A stretch of 64,000 nucleotides of DNA from Scolanthus callimorphus (taxonomy: Eukaryota > Cnidaria > Anthozoa > Actiniaria > Edwardsiidae). A program made the translations under genes and the position numbers. The stretch spans positions 30,094,532-30,158,531 of the forward strand of contig CM066912.1 of assembly GCA_033964015.1 (NCBI GenBank), in the 5' to 3' direction. The notes under the pieces were generated by a model that was given only the letters and a program-made list of their open reading frames with translations, searched no databases and was not told the DNA's origin. Below, in pieces: positions 13,238 through 23,501 of this stretch (positions are counted from its first letter, which is position 1; each line of letters opens with the position of its first letter).

Positions 13238-13250
13238 TCCCCCCCTCCTT
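13238..13250 (-). other. polypurine tract
   Basis: On the minus strand the run AAGGAGGGGGGGA lies directly against the TGTTACGG start of the 3' LTR, the position expected of a plus-strand primer site. Confidence 0.75.
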
Positions 13251-13333
13251 AAATTAACGTATCTCCCGATACGTCAGCATATAATTAACCGTATTCATTA
13301 ATAAGACAAATCCGTGAAATCTTTGTTGTGGTT

Positions 13334-13884
13334 TTACGCAAATCTCTGAAATGGTTGGTAATTGTGGCCGGTCCGGCCAGTTCTTTTCCGTGCTTTCAAC
13401 CTCTCCAGTTGCCGATTCAGATGTCTAATCTTGGTTTCAGCTCTGTGAATCCTGTTCCATGCATATTCCAAATTTGCGTTACTTTGCCTGGATCGCTCTT
13501 CAGAAATTCCCTGGCTTTCATCGAGTTTCTCTGCGAGTTCTGTATTCCAACGGACGGCGTTTTCTAACTCATTTTGAAACTCTTCTGTCGTTTCGTCAAA
13601 TTTTCGTTTTATAGTTGATATTGTGACGACGCTTTCTAAAGTTCCTGCTGAAGACTGTTATTTAGCTCAACTAGCTTCTCGATAAGATAATCCACCTCGT
13701 CAATATCCTCGCATCTTTTGTTGACTCCTCCCAGGCAAGTATTCAGCTTCTTGGCTCTCACAAAGCTTTTCATTCGCTCTGCATTGCGTCTTTGAACCGA
13801 TGGCGATCTGGTTTTCTTCGATGTTTTTGGCAAAGCAGTACTTTCTTCGGGAAATATGACATCGGTATATCGTATAATTTTCAT
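13334..13884 (-). pseudogene. coiled-coil (Gag-like?) reading frame, split by one frame change
   Basis: The first frame (13884-13636, 82 codons) is basic then leucine/glutamate-rich and stops after LVELNNSLQQEL. An adjacent frame (about 13630-13334, 99 codons) continues with TIKRKFDETTEEF, ENAVRWNTELAEKLDES and HLNRQLERLKARKR and stops at 13334. Heptad-like leucines in both halves suggest one coiled-coil protein of about 180 residues before the break. No zinc knuckle or pol motif. It may be a degenerate or specialised Gag; function unknown. Confidence 0.6.
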
Positions 13885-14024
13885 TGTGGCATACCAAAGT
13901 CACAGTTCACTTCCAGTTAACAATCGTTCTTAGTATCTGTTTGATTGTGGGTTCTTTAAAACACGGGTTTCCTACCACTGTAACAATTATGGACTTTGTA
14001 GATGATTAAAAACCACGGGTCTCC

Positions 14025-14102
14025 ACCAAATGTAACAAGTCCAAAGCCTCGGCGTTCTCCACCAAATGTAACAAGTCCAAAGCCTCGGCGTTCTCCACCA
14101 AA
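14025..14102 (-). repeat. 36-bp repeat at the 5' LTR boundary (primer-binding region)
   Basis: The plus-strand motif ACCAAATGTAACAAG recurs at 14025, 14061 and, continuing into the LTR, 14097. Each unit includes the first bases of the LTR. On the minus strand each unit begins TTTGGTGGAGA right after the LTR end, where a tRNA primer-binding site is expected. Confidence 0.7.
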
Positions 14103-15022
14103 TGTAACAAAGCGGGATCTTGTTCAATTTCTTGTTTTATTGTAAAATCACTGTGTTTGGGGACTTGGTACAGCTTGGCAGTATCGAGAGGTAAACAGGT
14201 CAGACAAATGCGGCCCAGGACGGCTAGCAAGCTTCTCCTAGAAGGCACGGGTATTCGAGTAGGAGTTCCTTAACACTCTGCCGAGTATCCTTGCTAGAAT
14301 CGACCCACTAGAACGCCCTCAGTCACAATTCCCTGTCCTGTTCGCTTCGTTACTTGGGTTAATCTGATGTGTTGTACAGTAAAATTCGTGTTGTATTTAT
14401 GCGTCAGGACCAGTCAGCAATGCATGGGGTAAGAGAAATGCAAGATAGCTTTTAAGTGGAAACGGTCCAAGTTGTTACTGTTCAGCCAATCAACCCAAAT
14501 TGTTATGACTGGAATTGATGTCTGTTCTGACGCATTCAGGAAACTACAGATGTGAACTTACTTAGCTTGCAAAATTAACTGCGCATGACCTAGAAATTGC
14601 ATGACTCTAAATTAGCCAGTGCGCATGTTACAAAAGAGTGTGCGACAGTAACGTTTTCACCAGCTATGGAATTAAGTATCGAAAAGGTTATCAAAACTTG
14701 GAGGTATAATTTGTAAGAAGCTTCTAATAAATAAAACTAACTTTCATCAAATACTAGAATCTCAGGAGCGTAAAGAAGTGGTCGTTATTAGCAGTGTGGC
14801 CAAAACTGCTGACTCTTCCAAATGTGCTATACATAAGGTTAACCAAGTGGTGGGTCTTGGACAAACAATCTCAAGGTCAATTCTCATGAAATTTCATCCA
14901 ACAATTCAGTTATGTTGACTAAATGTCGAGTACTCAATTCCACGCATTTACAAATGGTCGGATATAGCTATAATAGTGAATTATTACTAAAGTCTATTTG
15001 TAAGTAAATGTGTTCCGTAACA
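14103..15022 (-). repeat. 5' LTR of the non-autonomous element
   Basis: 920-bp direct repeat partner of 12318-13237, ending at CGTAACA followed by the CTAG target duplication. Confidence 0.9.
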
Positions 15023-15205
15023 CTAGCCTCCTGAAGCTTTGAATAATCCTATAAACAGTACCACAATCCTTGCTCTAGACATTCAGGAATAACGAAATAC
15101 GCCTGTAAAGTTACAATGGAAATATTGTGTTGCGCGAGCCATGAGATGTCATTACGCATGCGCGTGAAGCGTGCCAAAATTTTTAACGCATTCAGTTCAG
15201 TGAAC

Positions 15206-15301
15206 CAATCTCGTTCCCAGAGCCCTGCATTTTCTGCGCATGCATCGCCAAATTTTTGGCGACGCATGCGCAGAAAATGCAGGGCTCTGGGAACGAGATT
15301 G
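15206..15301. mobile_element. foldback element, 96 bp, 10-bp target duplication
   Basis: Almost perfect inverted repeat: CAATCTCGTTCCCAGAGCCC faces GGGCTCTGGGAACGAGATTG with a short CGCCAAATTTTTGGCG centre. It is flanked by TTCAGTGAAC at 15196-15205 and 15302-15311. The other array units have a single TTCAGTGAAC at this spot (for example near 8,071), showing the empty site. A 9-10 bp target duplication points to a Mutator-like source. Confidence 0.9.
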
Positions 15302-15600
15302 TTCAGTGAACTGGAAAAGTGCACATGATTTAGAAGTTGCTAGAATAACTTCTTTGGTTAGTTAAGAATGGAATTTTCCCTCGCGTGACCTGAAGTACTC
15401 AGCCGAATGCGGAAGTACAGCTTGAACGCTCGCTGCAACGCTTGTGATGCTTGTTACAGTTGAACAGCTCGAATCGGATAAGAAAATGTCTGTCAGGTGT
15501 ACAAGATCATTCCCAAAAGGGCGAAAGGATTTAGCCTGATATTTGATTCAGTGTCGCCATCTTGTCCGGTAAGACATGCACAATCATCCCTGAGAACAAA

Positions 15601-15800
15601 CGAACTTTTCCTTCCAATATATAGTTTGGCACAAAATCTCGCCGTTAATTAACGGCGGACTTTTCCATTAGATATATAGTTTATCACAACCTCTCGCCGT
15701 TAATTAACTGCGAACTTTTCCTTTCACTATGTAATGTGTAACGTCATCTCGCCGTTAATTAACGGCGGACTCCTTTCACTATATTTAAGCAATAAAAGTA
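15601..15800. repeat. palindrome cluster GCCGTTAATTAACGGC
   Basis: Three spaced copies of a CTCGCCGTTAATTAACGGCG-type palindrome (near 15,642, 15,696 (degenerate second half) and 15,750), each followed by a GGACTTTTCC/GGACTCC-like stretch and TATA-rich DNA. Two related copies lie at 19,683 and 19,740. Role unknown. Confidence 0.75.
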
Positions 15801-16049
15801 CTTTCCGCGTACTCTCTGCTTTCTTAAAACACGAGGGGGATGTTGGGAGAACTGCACTCAGGTGAGTTAAGGTCCATGCGGCCACGCCCTTAAAAACATT
15901 CAACCAGGCCTTAATTTGGGTGAATTAAGGATAGGCTTCTTGTGTTGCTATAATGTCATAGAAATCGTCATTCTTGTTAATTTGAGTTGTTGTTGTTTCC
16001 ATGGGAACCAAATCCTAACCTTTGACCTCCACTTAAAGAAATGAAATTT
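15801..16049. other. no gene seen
   Basis: Noncoding lead-in to the left arm of the inverted repeat. Confidence 0.4.
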
Positions 16050-16700
16050 TAGTCAGGAGGCAAACGCCAAAAAAGTGATTTTTTAAAAAAGTTTTGAGTA
16101 GAAGCAGGAAACATAGCTTAAAATCTTCCAGTTGTCATCCTGATTAAGAAAAATGCTGTTTCCACCTCAATTTTTTGGGTCTTAGTCAGTTAAGGGGAGG
16201 TTTTCTCTAGGCCCTCACTCCTGCAACATGGAAACGAGGCTGAAATGTAAATATACTTGTATCTCCGGTATTATTGAACGAAATTTGTTGAAATTCATCA
16301 GTTCTACTATGCAGATCGACCTGAATCCAGCAAGTGGATTTGTGAAGGTTAAAGGGGTCACGTGACTTGTCTAGCATGGAAACGAGGCTGAAATGTAAAC
16401 ATGCTTGTATCTCCGGTATAATTGAACGAAATTTATTGAAACTCATCAGTTATACTATGCGGATCGACCTAAATCCATAAAGGTGATTTGTGTAGGTTAA
16501 AGGGTCACGTGACTTGTCTAGCATGGAAACGAGGCTGAAATGTAAACATGCTTGTACTCCTGTATAATTGAGCAAAATTTATTGAAACTCAAAAGTTCGA
16601 CCTGAATCAAGCAGATCGACCTGAATCAGATCGACCTGAATCAAGCAAGGTGATTGATTATGATTTATGGGGTCGCTTGATTTGTCTAGCATGGAAACGA
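16050..16700. repeat. left arm of a large inverted repeat, with about 147-bp internal units
   Basis: GAAGCAGGAAACATAGCTTA near 16,101 and TTAGTCAGTTAAGGGGAGG near 16,182 recur in reverse complement at 18,780-18,870. Inside the arm GGAAACGAGGCTGAAA recurs near 16,230, 16,378, 16,525 and 16,691, giving a tandem period of about 147-166 bp. Confidence 0.8.
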
Positions 16701-18424
16701 GGCTGAAACTTGGGTCCTTGCTCAATGAATTAACAGAACTGAGTCACGTTTATCATCAAGCTTGGAAATAAGGGGGTGCTCTTTCTCTCTTATTGAGATG
16801 AGGCTGTACCTGAAGCTACATTTGGAATAATAGAAAAGAGGATCTAACAAAATAGTTATCACAATTACAAGGCACGCGCATCATTAGTATACCAGCCGAC
16901 TGATGGCTTTTAATTTATACAATGGACCATCATCAAATTCACTCTTTTTATACGATACGAACATGCTATAATACTGCTCTAGACGTTACTCTCTAGAAGT
17001 TACTCACTAGACAGGTCTTCTGTCAGGTCGTGGAAAAAAGGACAAATTAAATTTCGCGGGATTTTTAAGTTAAAATTTGCGGAAAAATAACTAATTTCGC
17101 GGCAAAATTCGCGGAAGATGGCCAATTTCGCAGGAAAAACAACCGAGTTCGCGGGATTGTTTAGGTTCAAATTTGGTGTCTTTCTTGGTATTGCAAAATG
17201 TATTGTATTTTTGATTACAGCTATTGTATTCCATTCCATTTAAGGTGGAATTTATTGTTTCGTTCTAAAGTCTTTTGTCTTCTATTGTCTCGATGCCTCT
17301 GGTGCCTTGCAACACCAAGAAAGAGCCCAAAATCGTACGAAAAAAAACCCGGCATGCTTCCGCGGGTCGAATTCGCGTGAAAAAAAAAAAAAGGCTGATC
17401 GCGTGTGAATTTTATAAGCAAATTTCGGAGAAAATGTTCGCGTGATGGATTTTGAATTTAATTAACGTTTAATTATTGAATAAAAAGAAAATGTACAATT
17501 TAGTCACTTTGTCGCAAAATACTGTAATCATGGGTTTAGGCAATTACTTAGGAATGGTTTTATATAATTTGCTATTTCCAGCAACAATGCACTGAGAAAT
17601 ACACCAATAGCAACGCTTCTTACATCTTGGTAGTATCTAAATTTAGAACGCCTGGTTGTTTTGAATGGTGTTGTACTTGAATTCAGGGCGACTTAGGTGC
17701 GAGCTAAATTTGCAGGTTTACCTTGTTTTTAAGGCGAGTGGATAACTCGAAAAGCCGCGAAACGCGTTTCAAATATGCTGTGTCATTAGCATTCATAGCA
17801 AATTCTTAAGTTTTGCGTGCTTTGGTATATTTCAGGAGATTTCGCGGATTTACCCAAATTTCGCAGGTCCAGAAGACCTACCTACCAGAAATACCAGAAG
17901 ACGTTACTCTCAACACGTTGCTTTCCAAACGTTACTTTCTAGACGTTACTTTCTAGGCGTTGCTTGACTCCCCTATTTTTGGGGCGGGAGTGCTCGTCGG
18001 GAACTTGCGATTACCCCTAAAAGGTAGCTAAAATGGCGTCACTTAGTTGATTTTGACCAACAAGACATCTTCCCTCGTATTTTTCTCTCGAATTTTTTAC
18101 GAGGGAAAATACGTCTGAAAATCAGGCTACCAATGAAGTGTGGGTTTTGCTTGATTTGCTAGAACGGATGTCTAAAAGGTACCTATCTGGGAAAAGTTGC
18201 AAGTTTTCGAATTTTACCCACTAAAAGGTACCAGAGACCTGATTTAAAACCCTACGACGAGCAGCTCCGCCCAAAGAGTAGGGGAGTCCCCCCCCCCCCC
18301 CCCCCCCCCCGGGATATATAATAATTATTTTTCTGCTGTGGGAGCATATATAGAGCATACCTTGTAAGTTCTGTTTATTTAGCGACAGTTTTGTTTTTAA
18401 CGAAGATACAAGGAGCCGAGTTTT
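16701..18424. other. spacer of the inverted repeat, no gene seen
   Basis: AT-rich with repeated TTCGCGG/TTCGCAGG words between 17,050 and 17,870 and repeated GACGTTACT-like words near 16,981 and 17,880-17,950. A C run of over 20 bases lies near 18,289-18,310. Frames are short and unconvincing. Confidence 0.5.
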
Positions 18425-18925
18425 CAGCCTCGTTTCCATGCTAGACATGTCGCGAGACCCTCTTAACCTGCACAAATCACCTTGCTTTATTCAAGTCGGT
18501 CTACATAGTAAAAGTGGCGAGTTTCAATAAACTTCTTTCAATAATACCGGCGATACAAGCATTTTACATTTCAGCCTCGTTTCCATACTAGACAAGTCAC
18601 GTGACCCCTTTAACCTTCACAAATCCACTTGCTGGATTCAGGTCGATCTGCATAGTATAACTGATGAGTTTCAACAAATTTTGTTCATTAATACCTGAGA
18701 TACAAGTATGTTCAAGTTTCAGCCTCGTTTCCATGTTGCAGGAGCGAGCGCCTAGAGAAAACCTCCCCTTAACTGACTAAGACCAAAAATTTTGAGGTGG
18801 AAACAGCATTTTTCTTAATCAGGATGATAATTGGAAGATTTTAAGCTATGTTTCCTGCTTCTACTCAAAACTTTTTAAAAAAATGAAAAATAAGGACGTT
18901 TTCTGAGTTTGCCTCCTGACTATTT
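18425..18925. repeat. right arm of the large inverted repeat
   Basis: CAGCCTCGTTTCCAT recurs near 18,426, 18,573 and 18,720 (period 147). The outer part ends TTTGCCTCCTGACTA, matching AGTCAGGAGGCAAACG at 16,054 in reverse complement. Confidence 0.8.
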
Positions 18926-19680
18926 CAGAGCCTCCGCAGGTTCAGAAAATTCGCACCACTCTTTTAAAACCACCAGATGGAAATGGTAGGGAATAAGGTA
19001 GTATTTATCACTCCAATTTCCGATCTTGCACAACATTTTTAACTTCGAAGTTATTAAAGGCTATCAAATTTCAAGATGTCCTAAAATAGGATTCCTAATG
19101 AAATGGTCACGTTTTCGAATTGGATCAAGATATACCTGTGATGGCCTTAAACACATCACATTGTTAAATCTTCAGAGTTTGAAACTTTTCCCGACCTGCC
19201 GAGGGCTTTTTTGAAAATTGCTTTAAGGTAAGGTTCAAAGGTCACATTCCATGTCTCCATGGAAACAAAACATAACATTTACTTGTTTCATGACCGTTAA
19301 CAACCTTAACCATGTTTGACCTTGGAAGTAGCAAAGCCACTGAAGATAGACCACCCCCTAGCGTTTTTGATCCGCCATTTTGAATGCAAATGAGACCCAG
19401 GCCTTAAAACTCTCCTGAGTGATCAAAACTTGAAAGACACGAGCCGAAGGCGAGTGTCTTTCAAGTTTTATCAGTTCGACCAACATTCCCCGAGTGTTTG
19501 TAAGAAACCAGAGAGCACGCAGAAAGTATTTTATTGCTTTTAGAAAATAACATACACACGCGCGACAGCGTTGCGTGACAATCGTGTTTCTCAGGTCTCT
19601 TACAAACACGCTTTTTAAACCAATCAGAATGCGCACATTCACAATACAACAAAGGTGTTATTTTCTAAAGTTTGTTACAA
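18926..19680. other. no gene seen
   Basis: A small inverted repeat, AAAACTTGAAAGACAC facing GTGTCTTTCAAGTTTT, lies at about 19,425-19,470. Minus-strand frames of 94 and 63 codons have no recognisable content. Confidence 0.45.
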
Positions 19681-19890
19681 CATCTCGCCGTTATTAACGG
19701 CGGACTTCTATCTTACGTATATATAGTTCTCACAACATCTCGCTGTTAATTAACGGCGGGCTTGTTGTCAGTAATATATGTTATTATAAGAAATTTTGCA
19801 TTTATTTTACTGTTGTAGTTTAATGCAAGTATTACTACAAACAGCTATAGTTGTTGTAAACAACGGCGGACTTCGCCGTTGTAAAATGTC
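19681..19890. repeat. second palindrome cluster related to 15.6 kb
   Basis: CTCGCCGTTATTAACGGCGG and CTCGCTGTTAATTAACGGCG near 19,684 and 19,740, then AACGGCGGACTTCGCCGTTG near 19,862. Same spacing words (TATATAGTT, CACAAC) as at 15.6 kb. Confidence 0.7.
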
Positions 19891-20936
19891 CGCGCGGCCT
19901 ACAATTCAAACTACCCAAAAACTCTTTTCATATTTATAAATAAGTGGTATTACTCTTCACCGTTATATAATTATTTATCTAGTTTTCCATGTAACCTTGG
20001 CGAAATAGCCCATCGAACTTGGGCCTTGTGAAACAAGGGAAAAAATGTAAAACATGAAAATATCTGTAAAATATTCTTTATTTGTCTTACGATCATACAA
20101 AACTACTTCATATGTTCGAAATTATGTCTGCTTTTGGGTTCTGAAATTTGTTTGCCACCACGAGCTGGAAATTTAGGTATTTTTAGTCTTTTTGTGGGAA
20201 CGGTAAAATCACGCTCTAAAACCGGAAATTGGGGAAATTTTCGATGTTCATGCAATTTGACCAAAATAAAAATCCGATGGATCTAAAACTTATGTCGTTC
20301 AAGGCTGTGACCAAAACCCTTTTGATGAGCGAATTTTGAGAGATTTAAAAAAAAAATTATATGCAACCTTCAGGTGATCGTTAGTGCAAACCTCTCTTAA
20401 GTGACGACAGAAACATATAACTTAGTTATATGTTTCTTCTGGTGACGAAAGTTGATTTTTCAATGCTCACGGTCACGCGACGTGTGGGGAAACTTGACTC
20501 ACGCACGGTTTTTACCATCTAAACGTTCAAGATTACTTTTATCAAGACAGTTGACTCACCTTTAGCTCTGACCCAAATAAACATCCAAAAACCTCGTGAA
20601 AATTATCCACTGAACACGTAAAACGGCGAAGGAAATGACACAAATACGTATCCTGCGGCCTGTAATCATACGACTTCGAGTTCAATTGGGATTAATTGCA
20701 CGAGTGAGTTTTTCAAAAAGTATCGCAATTGCACCAGCACATAGGGCGAGATTGACGGGAATTTGACCCGGGATCCGTATCTGGCATTTCCCGCGGCTAG
20801 ATTTCCCTTCGTATCCTTCCATAACAAAGAATACAAACTAAAGCAAGTCTTGCTCAAGTCCATAAGGAATTCAAATTTTGCTTTCTACAAGTTTCGGAAA
20901 ATAATTTTCGTGAAAATGAACCGATTTTCTCCCTCC
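19891..20936. other. no gene seen
   Basis: AT-rich, with a short hairpin around 20,415-20,445 (AACATATAAC facing GTTATATGTTT). Overlapping frames of 65-87 codons near 20,700-21,000 show no known domain. Confidence 0.45.
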
Positions 20937-20945
20937 ATCCAGAGC

Positions 20946-22039
20946 CAGGTGGTGGTCGCGCTACGACCGCAATATTATTTTGTCACTTACGGGTCAGTTT
21001 TCAGCTTTAGGCAAGAACGCGAGTGAAATTTACAGTACGTTCATGACCTAAAAAATATTCTTTAAAATGGAGGAATCGCTCAATTTCTGACAGGACTGAA
21101 GCTATGGCCCTTACTCCACAGCCTGGTTGCTTCTTTGGCTATATCTTGCGTATTCTCTATTATTACGACCACTATTAAAACTGTTAGTCAAAATCTACGG
21201 GAATATTTCAAGAGACAGTCGGTTGAAAAAACATACGCGTAATTTTAAAACCACAGCTTTCATAACCATTTAAAAGGCAGGATATGAATCAGCAGTTACA
21301 TGACTTACTAGAATTACAACTGCGCCCCAAAGCGCCCCAGTATTTCCTCACTAAAATCATGATTAAGTTTTGTGCATTTTAGGAGTCCACCACTGCACGA
21401 CGTGCAATCGAAGTAATACTTCAAAGACATTGCGCTCACAAATAAACACCGCGAATTATTAGGCAAGTTAATTAAAATAACGCTAGGGAATCGATAAACT
21501 TTCGAAAGAATACCAAGCAATTGATGACGGTCCAGTGATTTATTTTGAAAGTCGTTTGACTCCGCGAATTAAACAAAATAAGTAAATAAGTAAAATCTTA
21601 CCCTTCAATTCCAAAAAAAAGTAGTAGAGGAGCCACACAACCTGCAATGTGTTCTACATATCTTATTACAATTTCTTGATTGTTTTCATACAGATAAATG
21701 ATGATTTTAGCTATTCTACCGTACAAATTGATAAGTAATCACACTCCTCCGGGTCACAAAACACGCCACGGGACCTCACGCTGATTCCATACTCGAATGT
21801 AAATCCCACTATATTTGCTTCAATATCGGCCTTCAAACGTCAAATAAACAACAGACTTACAACAGAGTATTCTTATTGCGGTATACAAATTGTGGGTGAG
21901 TACAAGTCCAGATAAATGGCAGTTTATGACTAAGTTCACAGCATCGAGTAGCTCTTCTCAGTTCGGAGGCTTGTCACAAATGAGTTCGATTTGAAAGAAA
22001 TCCCATAATGCATTGCGTTCGTAGCGCGACCACCACCTG
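20946..22039. mobile_element. 1,094-bp element with about 27-bp inverted ends and 9-bp target duplication
   Basis: The left end CAGGTGGTGGTCGCGCTACG faces the right end CGTAGCGCGACCACCACCTG. ATCCAGAGC flanks both sides (20937-20945 and 22040-22048). The 9-bp duplication suggests a Mutator-like non-autonomous element; no transposase frame is visible inside. It ends about 150 bases before the promoter region of the ankyrin genes. Confidence 0.85.
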
Positions 22040-22164
22040 ATCCAGAGCCATCTATCGATCTCCCATCTTGTTGACAAGGCTCAAACAGAATCGGGTGGCG
22101 TGACAGCTAGGGCGCATTTCATTGGCTCGTACGCAAAATCCATTGTTGTATCAGCCAATGCGAA

Positions 22165-22265
22165 TTTGCACTGGTATTACACATTTTTGCACTGGTATTA
22201 CAACGTTCTGCACTGGTATTAAAACTTTCTGCACTGGTATTTCATAAAAATTGCACTGCTCTCGA
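22165..22265. repeat. about 21-bp tandem repeat in the upstream region
   Basis: TGCACTGGTATT occurs four times between 22,168 and 22,242 with 21-22 bp spacing, then a partial TGCACTGCTC. Two copies recur at about 23,253 and 23,275 in the duplicated upstream region. Confidence 0.8.
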
Positions 22266-22451
22266 CCAATCAGAATCAAGATATTTTGGCATCCATATTA
22301 TTAGTAAAGTAACAAACAATATGTTAATTCGACCTCGCTTCCGTGACGGACATTCGTTGGGGGTCTCGCTGCGTATTTGACTCAGGAATTAACCTAGCCG
22401 ATATTTTTGTTGCTCTCCCTGTTAACGGCATCATTTATCAATTTGTGCAGC
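22199..22451 (+). promoter_or_regulatory. upstream/5' region of the truncated ankyrin gene (duplicated)
   Basis: This region and 23,246-23,501 are nearly identical, with a 4-bp TCTG difference near 22,357/23,411. Both lead straight into the same ATG. It contains GACCAATCAGAATC, a CCAAT-box-like word. Promoter function is inferred from position and duplication only. Confidence 0.5.
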
Positions 22452-23195
22452 ATGCAGGAACCAAGAGTGAATGACGATCATCCCGATAGTGTCAATATAA
22501 CGGCAACACCTATCAGTTTGTCCAGCATTGAACCGAGTAAGAATGACGATCATCCCGATAGTGTCAATATAACGGCAACACCTATCAGTTTGTCCAGCAT
22601 TGAACCAAGCAAGAATGACGATCGTGTTGATATTGTACGTGTGCTTGTCGATAGTGGTGCTGATGTTAATGTTGCTAATAAATACGGTAGCACCCCTATA
22701 ATGCATGCATGTGATCGTGGTCATGTTGATATTGTACGTGCGCTTGTCGATAGTGGTGCTGATGTTAATGTTGCTAATAAATACGGTAACACCCCTATAA
22801 TGCATGCATGTGTTCGTGGTGATGTTGATATTGTACGTGTGCTTGTCGATAGTGGTGCTGATGTTAATGTTGCTGATAAAGACGGTAAAACCCCCATAAT
22901 GCATGCATGGTTGTTTGGTCATGTTGATATTGTACGTGTGCTTGTCGATAGTGGTGCTAATGTTAATGTTGCTGATAAAGACGGTAGAACCCTTATAATG
23001 TATGCATGTGATCGTGGTCATGTTTATATTGTACGTGTGCTTGTCGATAGTGGTGCTGATGTTAATGTTGCTGATAATGACGGTGAAACCCCTATAATGT
23101 ATGCATGTGATGGTGGTCATGTTGATATTGTACGTGTGCTTGTCGATACTGGTGCTAATGTTAATGTTGCTGATAAAGACGGTAAAACCCTATAA
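22452..23195 (+). pseudogene. truncated ankyrin-only copy of the RNase L-like gene (copy B)
   Basis: Start chosen at the ATG of MQEPRVNDDHP at 22452; the open frame extends 15 codons upstream without an ATG. The protein carries a 24-residue N-terminal repeat (DDHPDSVNITATPISLSS, twice) and then about 7 ankyrin units of the IVRVLVDSGADVNVA type. The linker found in copy C between N-terminus and array is deleted (join near 22,622). The frame stops at 23195 because a CCCCT has become CCCT near 23,188; at about 23,246 the sequence switches to a second copy of the upstream region. It looks like the product of unequal crossing-over. If expressed, it would be a kinase-less and nuclease-less ankyrin protein. 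Confidence 0.75.
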
Positions 23196-23245
23196 TGTAT
23201 GCATGTGATGGTGGTCATGTTTATATTGTACGTGTGCTTGTCGAT

Positions 23246-23501
23246 ACAACGTTCTGCACTGGTATTACAACTTTCTGCACTGGTATTTCATAAAAATTGC
23301 ACTGCTCTCGACCAATCAGAATCAAGATATTTTGGCATCCATATTATTAGTAAAGTAACAAACAATATGTTAATTCGACCTCGCTTCCGTGACGGACATT
23401 CGTTGGGGGTCTGTCTCGCTGCGTATTTGACTCAGGAATTAACCTAGCCGATATTTTTGTTGCTCTCCCTGTTAACGGCATCATTTATCAATTTGTGCAG
23501 C
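23246..23501 (+). promoter_or_regulatory. upstream/5' region of copy C
   Basis: Near-identical to 22,199-22,451, offset about 1,048 bp. Lies directly upstream of ATG 23502. Confidence 0.5.

Larger units (their letters stand above)
12318..15022 (-). mobile_element. non-autonomous LTR retrotransposon, minus orientation, nested in array unit 3
   Basis: Two 920-bp direct repeats (12318-13237 and 14103-15022), each starting TGTAACA and ending CGTAACA on the plus strand, flank an 865-bp interior. The target duplication CTAG flanks the element, and the undisrupted array unit near 9,281 reads straight through GGAATCTAGCCTCCTG, confirming the insertion point. Orientation is minus because a polypurine run (minus strand AAGGAGGGGGGGA) directly precedes the 3' LTR at 13,238-13,250. 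No reverse transcriptase, integrase or protease frame exists, so it depends on another element. Gypsy or BEL parentage cannot be decided. Confidence 0.9.
8012..15600. repeat. tandem array of an about 1.4-kb noncoding unit, 4 copies, with nested insertions
   Basis: The landmark GAGCCATGAGATGTC recurs at about 8,023, 9,406, 11,033 and 15,138, each followed by the same several hundred bases (for example GCACATGATTTAGAAGTTGC and ACAAGATCATTCCGAAAAGG). Unit 1 runs about 8,012-9,396. Unit 2 is truncated and carries other DNA. Unit 3 is split by an LTR element at 12,318-15,022. Unit 4 is truncated near 15,600 and carries a foldback insertion at 15,206. A variable GGT/GT microsatellite occurs in units 1-3. 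The 63-codon frame in units 1 and 3 is not supported as a gene. Confidence 0.85.

Noticed and set aside
22407..22451. Start at the upstream TTG giving MLLSLLTASFINLCS (signal-peptide-like)
   Set aside because: No ATG in this stretch; the first ATG in frame is at 22452 (and 23502 in copy C), so a signal peptide is not supported.
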